This document shows positions 50,696 to 61,460 of a stretch of 64,000 bases of DNA, in pieces. A program made the position numbers and the translations under genes. The stretch spans positions 6,614,501-6,678,500 of the forward strand of contig JBBMOA010000021.1 in the NCBI GenBank assembly GCA_037954235.1, in the 5' to 3' direction. Below the pieces are notes generated by a model. It ran no database searches, had not been told where the DNA came from, and saw nothing but the letters and a program-made list of their open reading frames with translations. Positions within the stretch are counted from its first letter, which is position 1. Each line of letters begins with the position of its first letter. This stretch comes from Aulostomus chinensis. Taxonomy: Eukaryota; Chordata; Actinopteri; Syngnathiformes; Aulostomidae.

Positions 50696-53442
50696 GAGAC
50701 TGATGTCATTGTCTTTATTTTCTTTAAACCTACTTATCAAAGCTCTCTCACACAGGATGAGAGGCAGATTTCCAAGGTTCCCCTTCTTCTACTCAGGCAA
50801 TTTCCCCCTTTATCAAAAATTCACCCTTTCATTCTCCTCCCCTGATGGTTCTGTCATGGTCTGACGACTATGGTTGAGGGAAATATGTATAATCTGCACG
50901 TGTCCCTTTGATTGACTAGCTTGCGAAAATGTTACTTATGAGAAGACAAGTGGCCATTTATCAGGCACAGAATGAAAAAGAGAGAGAGAGAAGATGACCT
51001 GTCCTTAAAAAGAAGCCAGACCACATGATATATTTATAGAGCGGTTACTGAAGATGGATACATTTCTAAGAGAAAAGGGCAGGGGAGCCAAATGCAGGAG
51101 TTATTGCAATACACAGAATCAGCAGTTCTTTATCCAGTCAGAAACACCTCATTTGTGATGAATCAAAATTATTCCTAACCACCCTGAAAAGGCCTCGTGC
51201 AGAAAGTACGTACAAAGTATGCTTCGTCCTGCATATCCGAACTAGCATATTATTTCTGTTCTCTCTGCTTACCAAGGAGCGTGTGGCATTGTATGAACAA
51301 ACAATATTGTTATTCAGCTTAATCTCAGACAAAGCCATGACTCGTCAGGGTTTGTTTTTTTTAAATGTCAACTAATAAAGAAAAAGAAGAAATGACAGTT
51401 TCTGGTTATAAAAGAACAAGATCGGAAAGGACAGGCTGGACTATTTAATGATCCGTGTATTTCAGAGGAACAGCAGTGAAACTTGGAAATATCAAACAGT
51501 TTTATTTCTCGCCCGTGTTGCACATCAAAGGTTTAAAAAAAAAATCACATTTTTGCATGTTCTTTGGTGCGCGTGTGTTCAGGGTGCAGACGAAAGCAAG
51601 ATTTACCATTTCTTTGACTCCAGTAACTTCAATAGGAACCTAATTGACCTGATGCTACGTGGATACATTTCACGTAAATAAAAGTCATCGAAGCAGAGCA
51701 GGAATTAGCTCATTCTTCATACGGTCAAATCTCTTTAAATGTTTCTTCGCTGTGATAATGACTGTCGACTTTTTATCGGTTTTCCTTTTATTCACCGTAA
51801 TTGCAGACAGGAGCCCATGTATACATGACTTTCAGAGGGCCCGGAGGAAGCAACAAATGAGTCCTTTCATGTCCTCAGACATCAGCTGCTCTGTTGCGGG
51901 TCGGTTACTTCAACCACTGATGACATGCTGAGCGTGAGTCATATCATGAATCACCGTTGTGTAATATTCACACAAAGCATAATGTAAACATCGGCAAGTG
52001 TATATTTTTAGTCTGTTTGTTCCATTTTGAGTTTGAATAATTGCAAAACCACAATGTTAGCCGCTACAGCTAATAAGGTGATGTTATATATATATACACA
52101 CACACACACACACTTTACAGACTCACCCCAGTAAAGTTATGACTGTTTTTATCTCTTGTAGGATGTGTATTTTATAACTTTCATCAAAAAAAAGCACAAT
52201 TTTTCAAGTTCAAACTGATGACAACATCAGAAGGGTAGCAAGACTGTAGCGTAAATATTCTTGAACCCTCGAGTGTGAATTAGTCTAAATATTAGGAGCA
52301 TTTCTCATTATAATGCAAGACCAAAAAACAAAACTACCCACCTCATTAATACATTTGAAGATAAATTAAAAAAATAAGCTCCCAGACACTGGGAATCAGA
52401 ACTGAGCGTTATTGTTAAGCTGATCTATGAGTATTGTTTATTGGATCACATTAAGTTGTGCAAAGTGGACCTAATAAAGTGTTTATGTCCAAGTATTTCC
52501 ACAGCTGCAGTGCAAAATGTATGTATTTACCTATGCTTGTTCTTTTCAGGCAAAGATAAATCCAGCAAATCGAACTGGAACAAAACAAACACGGCGCATT
52601 TGTAGAAGTTAAATAAAATCCATTTCATTAATAGCAATCCATCCTCTGTTGTTGCTTTTAAATGCACCTCATTCGTTTGTGCGATATCTAACACATTCCG
52701 ACGCTGGTCTATTCCTTTTCAATATGCTATCGTTTTCCGTCGACGGTGCTAACTTCCTGTGGCAGCCATATTAAAGAAATAGTTATGCAATCTTAAACAT
52801 CTCCCATACGCCTTGAAGGATTGGCTTCATATTTTTGTCGCTCGACATAATAGGGTGCCTCATTTTAGAGATGTAGGTCTAGATTATTCTATTCCCGTCG
52901 CTGCCATATGACGGTATTGATTTTTACAAACTCTTTCATATCGTCTATAGGCCTTGATAGATTTTCTCCGGGGGGTTTTCTTATTTGGTCACTGGCTTGC
53001 AGGGAGAGGTGGTGGTTGAATGATGGCGTGAGGATGAGCGTGTTACTGACCGTGTGGTTCACTCAAAGCCTGTCGAGGCTCTGCTGCAGGATCTCAGCCT
53101 TATCACACTGGAGGGGATTGTGAAGAGAAGCAGCTCAGCACAGTAAATAAAATGGGAGGATTGTGAGGGAGCTCCATGAATGTATTCACCTGCTCTTATT
53201 GAGCGCCTTCAGATAAACTGTATGTTGCTCTACATCAAGGAGTTCTGTCTAAAGAAGACAAAAAAAACACACAATAAGGAAAGGAAAGGAAACAATTTGT
53301 TCTGTAAATCATTTTTAATTTTTATCAAATGTCTCACTCACTGAAGTGACGGGGTTGACCTCTCTGGTTTGATTCACATCGTTCTGCAGGGGATCGGGAT
53401 AGCTGTCCACAAAAGAAGAGATGCATTGAACAGTGCACCACC

Positions 53443-53529
<87 letters not shown>

Positions 53530-53562
53530 ACAGGTCCTTGTTCTGCACAAGTACCAGAACAT

Positions 53563-53618
<56 letters not shown>

Positions 53619-54190
53619 ACTCATCATCACCACAACATCATACACTTATCAGGTGTATTAGCATATAACTATTAACCCTTTCTATCATTATAATTTATTA
53701 TCGTAATCGTCATTATCATCGTTATCATTCTATCTTGTTTTATAATTTGCTTTATACACAGTCCTATCATTTGTTCAGAAATGTCACAGAACAGCACAAA
53801 CAGTGGCCCCTATAATTGTCAAATTACCATATTGAATGTAATATAGGAGATGAGGAAGAAGCAAATGAAGAATCTGTTTATAGAAATAAAGAGATCGCCT
53901 GCATCTCTCTCCTGCTGCTACATGGCCTCCCCCCTGACTCGCATTCACATGCACCACTGGACCGTGTCAGTGAGAGGAAAGACCAATTACCTCCAACATT
54001 TTAGGTTGGGTTTTTTTATGGAGAAAGACACATGGCTGTATTTTGTTTTTGATGAGAGATAAATTACACTTAATTGCCAGTCATCAGAGGGCACAAAAAT
54101 TACATCAATGTCATTCAACCACGTGATTAGCCGTTGAAATTCCGCTAATCTAAATCAGGGCTGATGTTGCTCGCGGCAGTCTCCCCTGTG
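50696..54190. other. Gene-free stretch upstream of oprk1
   Basis: Contains a short (TA)n(CA)n block at 52087-52113 and the large compound tract at 53446-53616. No recognisable exon. Distal regulatory elements of oprk1 could lie here, but nothing in the sequence shows them. Confidence 0.5.
53446..53616. repeat. Compound (CT)n-(CA)n double microsatellite
   Basis: A (CT)n tract passes into (CA)n up to about 53534. A second (CA)n tract follows at about 53565-53616 after 30 bp of unique sequence. All long open frames here are microsatellite translations. Confidence 0.9.
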
Positions 54191-54195
54191 TGCCT

Positions 54196-54229
54196 GCGTG
54201 TGTGTGTGTGTGGGGGGGGGGGGTGAAGT

Positions 54230-54272
<43 letters not shown>

Positions 54273-54385
54273 CGCGCGTGCATGATTGCGCGCCGCCATC
54301 CCTCCACGAGTGCACAAGCGTCCGCAAACCCCCTCCTCCTCCTCCTCCTCCTCCTCCTGCCGCCGCCGCCGCTGCTGCTGCTGCT
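54196..54385. repeat. (GT)n, (GC)n and triplet-repeat cluster at the oprk1 5' end
   Basis: In order: (GT)n at 54197-54210, a G-run at 54211-54222, (GT)n to 54264, alternating (CG)n at 54264-54279, then (CTC)9 at 54332-54359, (CGC)4 and (GCT)5. The triplets lie just upstream of, or inside, the predicted untranslated first exon of oprk1. Alternating GT/GC favours Z-DNA. Confidence 0.8.
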
Positions 54386-54399
54386 CCTCTCAAGACGCG

Positions 54400-54535
54400 C
54401 GGAAGCGTCTACAAACTTTAGCGAGCTGTAGCCTCAAAACAAGAACTGATGAGCAGAATCAGAAGCGGAGGGAGACATTGTAATCACCGTCATTGTTATT
54501 AGAAAGGTTGCGTCCGCTGATTGGAGGTGATTGAG
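54400..54535 (+). other. oprk1: Probable untranslated first exon of oprk1
   Basis: Mammalian OPRK1 has a non-coding first exon. Here a consensus donor TTGAG|GTGAGT lies at 54535/54536, and an acceptor CTCTGCAG ends at 54766, 12 nt before the oprk1 ATG. Joining them gives a 231-bp intron in the 5' UTR. The 5' limit is not known; it is set loosely after the triplet repeats. Inference from splice consensus only. Confidence 0.4.
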
Positions 54536-54778
54536 GTGAGTAACCAGTCACATTACAGTGCGCGCTGCAGCTCTGGTTCGGTTCATGTTTGGATCTACAA
54601 GTGTCTCTGAAAGGAAAAGTGAAGTTTTTTGCTTTTACAAATACGCTGCGCAATGATTTGATTTGTCCGTTTTCATCATGAAATATCTGGTACTTGTCAT
54701 GCTTCTTTTGCTGTTGTTCCTAAAGGTTCCAGCTCTGACAGCATCATTCATCCTTCATCTCTGCAGCAAACAAACAAA

Positions 54779-57700
54779 ATGGAAAGCACCCCGGTTGAAA
54801 TCTTTAAAGAAGACAACAAGTGCACATCAGCTCTGCCGGGGGACTGTCAGGTGAATTCTTCTGCTTGGGGATTCGGGTACACAGAGAACCGCAACCTGAG
54901 CGATGGTGAAGATAGCTGGGAGCAGGAGAACATGTCTCCCATCATCCCCATCATCACTGCAGTCTACTCAGTGGTGTTTGTGGTGGGCTTGCTGGGGAAC
55001 TGCCTGGTCATGTATGTCATCATCAGGTAAACCCAACCCTCTATCCTCCAGATACTAGAGAGGGCAGCATGTTTTGGCTTTAACGTTGACATTTTTTTGT
55101 TTGTTTGTTAGTAGAGAGCAGGAGCATGAGTCTCTTAACAAGCAGTGGAAATGTTTGGCTACTGCTTGAAAAGCATTGGCACAAAAAAAAAAAAAAAAAC
55201 CCTGAGGATTTAAAATCACCTCCGGACCATCTGGTGTGTATTAAATTTCTCCTGTGTAATGTTCAGGGATGCGCTCAAAGTCTGTCAGAGACGTGATGAA
55301 GAATTAACATATATGTGCATGCACACTGAAAGACTTGAGCTGAAGGATTGTTGCTTGGTAACCCCAAGGAGTGTAGAAGAAAGGGTAAAGATTCGTGATG
55401 TCATTTTTAAGTCAACATTAAACGCGGGCCATATTGAATTGGCTTTCCTTCCTGGGAGGTTGGCGAGTACCCAAAACCTCCAAAGTAGGAAGTTTTATGA
55501 CCCACCCACCAATAACCCCGAGCTCTCCAAAATGCAGTAACAATGCTCTATAAATCAGACCCACTATGGCGGACATGATATTAATTACAGTTGAAACCAC
55601 TGGCTTTTTATCAACATGATAGCCAGCTTGCACCTCATTGGCTTTTATTTATGACCCGTGAGAACGACAAATCACCTGTGACGTATAGTGAAGTGCAGCA
55701 GGGCCACTGAATGACTCGCTCACAACCCAGAAACAATTACCTCAAATCAAATTAACTGGTAGAGGCTTCTTCTATCAATCCAGCTTGATTTAAAAAAAAA
55801 AAAAATCTTGATGTGCTACTTTTCGCTGGTTTAGCATGAACCCATTTAAATTACAGCAGTCTTATAAAATCAGTACATGTCAAGGCTCTGCAGCTAATAA
55901 AGGCTTCTCACTGTCGAAGCTGCTTCAGTCATTATTTTCAAATTGCAAAGGCATTAGCTGACCGCGTCTGTGTGAAAGGCTGGACAATGAAGCCGTCACT
56001 CTAGTTGCTTGCTAACGTGTCAACTTGAAAAACTATTAACACCTTTGCCACAAAATTTTAATGGTATTTAGTTGTTGCACAGGCAAATAAAGAAAAAAGA
56101 ATGAATGTAATTCACATTTTAAAGGATAAAATGGTATCAGGGGGGATTGTAAAGGGCTTATAAACTCCAGGACTCCCCAAAACATATATTGAAGTGTTTT
56201 GGAGGTTAAAGCGATAATGTCACCCAAAATTTTACCTCTCGATCCTCATAAATTGGTTTCTTGAGCTTACAATGATGGCTTTTAATCACCTCTGCGTCAT
56301 TTTGTTGAGACTCCAGAATTCAGGAAGATCCAGCTACGTATATTTAGCCTGAAGCTCATGACGCCCCTTTGCCACCAACCAGAAACAATGACAAAACTGC
56401 CACAAAAAAAAAAAACTGACAAAAAAACCTTCAGCCCTTCCATTTTGTGTTTTTTTTTTTGTGTTTGTTTCACAGTAACACGACTGGCTGCAACAATCAG
56501 TTGAGAGTTAAAGCTATTGGAGGGCCACAAGTTGATGACATGTGGCCCAAAATCAGTGCCAATATCCAAAAACAATGAAGTGTGAGTCTGAGAGATTGCA
56601 TTACAGATTCAAGGAGGCAGCAGCGGCTCGTGGCTTATGTTTAATTCACGATGAATTGAGCAGAAAGGGCTCAGCGAAACTGCCGTGGCTGACTGACTCT
56701 GGCCGTCTCTACATCCACGGCTGCCTTGTGTTCTGCATGTGCGACAACAGGTACACAAAGATGAAGACGGCGACCAACATTTACATTTTCAACTTAGCCC
56801 TGGCCGACGCCCTGGTCACTACCACGATGCCCTTCCAGAGCACCGACTACCTGCTGAACACCTGGCCATTTGGCGAAGTGGTCTGTAAGGTCTTCATCTC
56901 CATCGACTACTACAACATGTTCACCAGCATCTTCACGCTCACCATGATGAGCGTGGATCGCTACGTGGCTGTGTGCCACCCAGTAAAAGCCCTGGACTTC
57001 CGCACCCCCGTCAAAGCCAAGATGATCAATGTGTGTATCTGGATATTGTCCTCGGCCGCAGGGATACCTGCTTTCGTTCTGGGCGGCACTCAAACAAACA
57101 GCGGTGAGAAACAGCTCCTTGAAAGAAATACACACACACAAAAAAAAAAGAAACACTGACAAATTTAAGCCAATTTTCATGCACTCACCTCAAGCTTTTA
57201 ACAAAAACAGTCAAAGAGCAGGAGCATGTTTTATCAAGCCCATCTGTCAGTGTAAAGTTTTCCATTAGCCACACATCAGCTTCTCTGAATAGAAATGATT
57301 GAGAGAAAAATGCTCCCCTTTGACTGCAGATGAGGTTTTCCACAGTATCTGGCTAATTTAATTTCAGAAAAGCTGAGGTGGAGTTTTATTTTTGATAAAG
57401 CATTAGTTGGCTCCATCTTTTAATAGTCTCCCTCCCTTCTTTCCTCCTGCAGATATCACTGAATGTGCCTTACAGTTCCCAGAGCCGTACGTTTACTGGG
57501 ACACGCTAATGAAGATATGCGTGTTCGTCTTCGCCTTCGTGGTGCCTGTGCTCATCATCACCGTGTGCTACTCCCTCATGGTGCTGAGGCTGAAGAGCGT
57601 ACGAATGTTATCCGGCTCAAGGGAGAAGGATCGGAACCTCCGCCGCATCACGAGACTGGTGGTGGTCGTGGTGGCTGTGTTCGTGGTGTGCTGGACGCCC

Positions 57701-57982
57701 ATTCACATCTTCATCCTGGTCAAGGCGCTCGTGAGTGTACCCGAAACTACAGCCATCATGGCGGCCTACTTCTTCTGCGTGGCTCTTGGCTACACCAACA
57801 GCAGCCTCAACCCGGTTCTCTACGCCTTCCTGGATGAGAATTTCAAACGCTGCTTCAAAGACTTCTGCCTGTCAGCCAAACTGAAGGGCGACAGGGTGTC
57901 AGGGAGCAAGAAAGCCCTCAGCACAGCACGGGAGGCCGCGGTTCCCCTCCAGAACTCAGATGGGACTGGCAAGCCCACATGA
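54779..57982 (+). CDS. oprk1: Kappa-type opioid receptor (class A GPCR)
   Basis: Gi/Go-coupled plasma-membrane receptor for dynorphin peptides. Three coding exons: 54779-55026, 56751-57103 and 57453-57982; 1131 nt, 376 aa (human 380). The N-terminus has N-glycosylation sites at Asn26 (NSSAW, shared with human kappa), Asn39 and Asn51. Seven helices are evident: TM1 about 57-82, TM2 92-117, TM3 128-151, TM4 172-194, TM5 222-246, TM6 271-293 and TM7 304-325. Key residues present: Asp135 (3.32, amine anchor), the Cys128-Cys205 disulfide, Asp152-Arg-Tyr (DRY), CWTP in TM6, NPVLY in TM7, and Cys334/Cys339 for palmitoylation. VTTTMPFQST, VLGGT and the C-terminal KPT identify kappa. Odd features: Lys291 at 6.58 and a mu-like ECL3 (ALVSVPETT), and an ECL2 with few acidic residues. 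Introns after TM1 and in ECL2 match the opioid family. Confidence 0.96.
55027..56750 (+). other. Intron 1 of oprk1
   Basis: A 1.7-kb intron with GT-AG ends. It contains A-runs at 55181-55199, 55791-55804 and 56404-56415 and no recognisable repeat family. The last 209 nt are open in frame with exon 2. Confidence 0.7.
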
Positions 57983-60471
57983 CTAGCAGTGGAACTATCG
58001 TCAATTTCCCACATTGGAAAAGAAGACTCACATGACCTTGGACTAACCCACATCACGTCAGCTATGTAGACTCGGATTCTGACTCTTGTTCGGGCGATGC
58101 GTCTTAAACTGCACCTATAGTGATGTGATTTTTATTGCACATTTTTCCAGAAATTCACTCATATTTTTCTTTTTGTTGGCAGGTGTAGTAAATAATGAGT
58201 ATTTCTATTTTCAACTTGTATCAAATAGAAGATTGTTTCGTTTAAGCCCCAAAAATCAATAGATTTTGATTCAATTTGGAATGATTACTTAGTATTTTCA
58301 ACCCAATGTATCATCTTCAATCTTCTTGAGTGATTCGTTGAATCCAAATCAACAAAAATCTCAATATGACTTCAACTTTTCCCAGGAAAATAGTTGGTAG
58401 CAGCACGAGAGAAGTAGAGGGAAAGGAACGAGAACTTAACAATGTCAAGTTTCATGCAGTGACATTTAGAGATGCACCAATTGTGAAATTCTGGGCCGAT
58501 AAAGATCGCAATTTTTTAAATAACAATTTGGCCAATTGCCAGTGCAGAAAATAACTTTTTGTTTGTTTGTACCTGAGTAACCCAAAAAAAAATCATTAAA
58601 TTGAACTACAAAAAAAAAATGTTTTCCGCAGAGATGCAATTTGACTGCTGTGAGCTGAAAAAAGAAATGTCTGGGGAAAAAAAACGATAGACTGGGCAGA
58701 CTAAAGGGTGAAAAAGTCTATGAAAAAATATCATTTTAGAAATTCTGCATTCACCTCCATTGCAGAGGTAAGAGGAAAATTTCAGTGTAAAAGCTAGAAA
58801 CTCACGTATTTGAATGGTTTCTGTTGCTGAAGTTATGAAGGAGTTGAGAGAGAGGAAACTGGTATAGAACCCGTCCAGAGTGAACCCCGCCTCTCGCCCG
58901 TAGCCGCTGGGATAGGCTCCATGGATGGATGGATGGATGGATGGAAACTGGTACAGAAGAATAAAGATGATCTCAGATTATATTTATATGAATGACTATA
59001 TTTAAATCTCTTCACATCTTCAAACATTGTCCACTGCCATCTTGCCGGCAGAAGTCAACAATGCAAATATTGGCCGACACAGCTGACATATCGGTGCATC
59101 CGTGTCATTGTTGCATCCGTCCCCCCCCCCCCCACACACACACACACACACATTTAACTATAGTTTAGGAGTGTTTCATCGTTTCCTCCAATGACTCTGT
59201 TATAAATATTTACCGAATGTGCCTTTAACCGTCTGGGATAACACATGTTTGCGGCCGGTGAGTTCAAGAACGATTCCCAGATGAGTCAAAGAGCACAACA
59301 TGCATAAAAATGTCTCTTATCGGCTTCACATGTCGTCTTTGGAATTTTGGCTGATGAGAACTGACTCATTCACGAACAGGTGAAAGGGGAAAAAAGTAAA
59401 TAAAAAAAAAAATAAAGCAGAAGTTGTAAAAGTAATATGACTAACAGGAGCATCCTTGACTTGAATGTGCTTTAAAAATTTGACAGAGGGCTTCCTATCA
59501 ACTCTGGAGTTGAGTCCAGGTTGATAGTCGTTAAAATGATTATTATGTGCTGTGTGTGGCTTTTATGATGTTAAAATGTTCATACTGTTACTGTAGAGAC
59601 ATATTATCAGTGCAATCTGAAAAAGCTGTTAAAACAAGTCGTGCACACGATGAAATATACTCTTTATAGATAAGAACATTTGCACAGGCATCACAGAAAT
59701 ATACTGTGTTTGTCGCATGTCAATAAGCATCGCTATGGTAACATCATATAGCATCAGCAGCCTATATGCTTGATGGACTTTGCTGTTGTAAACTATTTTG
59801 AATGTACTGCAAATAGCCTGCGTCTTGTATAAACAAAAGATTATCTTTTTATAAACTCGTGTATCTAATTAAAGACGAACATCGACTAATATTTAAGGGA
59901 TTCAGTCATAAACTCCACCCTGCAGCCCTTCTATTTTGGGGTTCAATGTCTATTCTAAGCACAATCTAAAAATAGACCAGCCCCTGTTTTGGTTTGACAA
60001 CAAAGCGATATTATTCCAAGAAGCTACACTGTGACACACATATCAAAAGTTTCTCTAATCTTACTGTTTCTGCTACTGTATATTGGCTTTGTCTGCTGTG
60101 AACTGCACAGGAGTTGTGTTGATCCAAATATCCTGTCTGTGTAATGCGGAGTATTAAAGGAAAAAAAGAAAGAAAAAAAGAAGTGACGAGCTCCTCTCCT
60201 GTGTCAAGCGCGATGTTAACAATCTCGCTGGATGCTGCATGGACTATCAGAAATGTGCCCAGAGGAGTGACTCTGTTACTGTGAGCCAGCAGCTCCTCTC
60301 AGAGGAAGGAGAGTGGAATGTCAGCTAGGATAACAAATCCTAAAAGAAGCATCGCTGAGGGTGTTTATGTCGCTGTTAACACGCCGTGCTAATTATCTGA
60401 CCAGTAGGACTTCTTCTCCTCTTTGCAGTCAGTTCATCACGTCAAAATATGAAAACATCTCTGCTTATCGT
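57983..60471. other. oprk1 3' UTR candidate region and intergenic gap to chmp5
   Basis: No coding frame is recognised. Opioid receptor mRNAs often have long 3' UTRs, and candidate poly(A) hexamers lie at 59411-59416 (AATAAA) and 60152-60157 (ATTAAA), so the transcript could extend through much of this gap. A C-run with (CA)n lies at 59120-59153. Confidence 0.45.
58868..58945 (+). mobile_element. SINE 3'-tail fragment
   Basis: Only the tail remains: cccgtccagagtgaaccccg, ctgggataggctcc, then about six GGAT repeats. It matches the tails at 14646 and 17712 and is typical of severe 5' truncation during target-primed reverse transcription. Confidence 0.65.
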
Positions 60472-60691
60472 GGCATCTCATGTTGATTTGATTGGCACAT
60501 TGTGAAGTCCCCTGCAGAGGGACCCATATATTCGTTTCTTTGTCCCGTGACTTTATTCCTCAGGCACCAAATTCATTCACAGCCAGACCAACTGCTACTT
60601 CCGGCTTGTGAGTTGAAACAAGAGTACATTTTACAATTCAGTTTCATGTTACTTTACTTGTCTAAATTTGGTTTTACCTGTTTTATTCAGG
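60472..60691. repeat. Dispersed ~220-bp repeat, copy 2
   Basis: Near-identical to 17485-17710, with scattered substitutions and two small deletions. It lies about 770 bp upstream of the chmp5 start codon and has no SINE at its right end. Family not recognised. Confidence 0.75.
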
Positions 60692-61319
60692 TTTGGTTCA
60701 TGTGTCCTCCTATCCCTCCCCCCACTCCATCCATTGCTTTCTATATGATAAGATGCATGCATTACAAACAAAGAACATTTATGAAAAAAAACATATGTTT
60801 TTTTACTCGTACAAAATAAGGCGTTATGAATGAAGGACAGCCTCAATGATAAAAAAAACAACACTATGTAACTGACAAAGATCTATACGGAAATAAGAAC
60901 ACATGGTAATAAAATGAAAATACGGTGAAGTAATATTTAAGAAATAAAAATAAAGACAATAAAATCAGGGTGACAGTGTGTTGTTAAGGTTATATTCTAA
61001 AAGTGGAACTCGATCATTGGTACCTTTGAATTGATTGATCTCAGGGACGAGGGTGTGTGTACGGACATGAATTTGATCAAGCAAACGCATTAAGAATTTT
61101 GCTAGTGAAACATTAATATCTATAATAATATAATAAGATAAATTTCATATAAATATAAACAAGCATTAGTTCTGGGGAGGTTGACATGTACATTTAGACG
61201 CAGCATAAAAAATAATTCAAACACAAAACAGGTCAAATCGCCATATAAACACTAAAGGAAATTTAACGAAACCGATTAAAATAACAGCAGAGCCCTTTGG
61301 AAGGCGTGGCTTAGCGATG

Positions 61320-61460
61320 ACAGATCATGTGACCCTTCTAATGACGTCAGTGCGAAATATCTTCCGGGTGTTTTCCAGCTGCTGTTTCGGTCGGACGGTG
61401 GGCTGAGGCAACAAACTCCCGCAGCTTTCTTTTAACAATTTAACTCGTTATTTCACCGTC
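61320..61460 (+). promoter_or_regulatory. chmp5 proximal promoter and 5' UTR
   Basis: Contains TCATGTGAC at 61325-61333 (an E-box variant), a perfect palindromic cAMP-response element TGACGTCA at 61342-61349 and an ETS site CTTCCGGG at 61361-61368, within 140 bp of the ATG. CRE plus ETS without a TATA box is typical of housekeeping promoters. The start site is not determined. Confidence 0.55.

Noticed and set aside
53315..53675. Several 80-100 aa frames on both strands.
   Set aside because: Pure (CA)n/(CT)n translations (His-Thr, Cys-Val and Arg-Glu repeats).
54779..57982. Possibility that the opioid receptor is mu (oprm1), because of Lys 6.58 and ALVSVPETT.
   Set aside because: The N-terminal NSSAW, TM2 VTTTMPFQST, VLGGT in TM4/ECL2, RLV in TM6, Tyr 7.35 and C-terminal KPT are kappa features. 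The rgs20-lypla1-mrpl15 neighbourhood is that of OPRK1.
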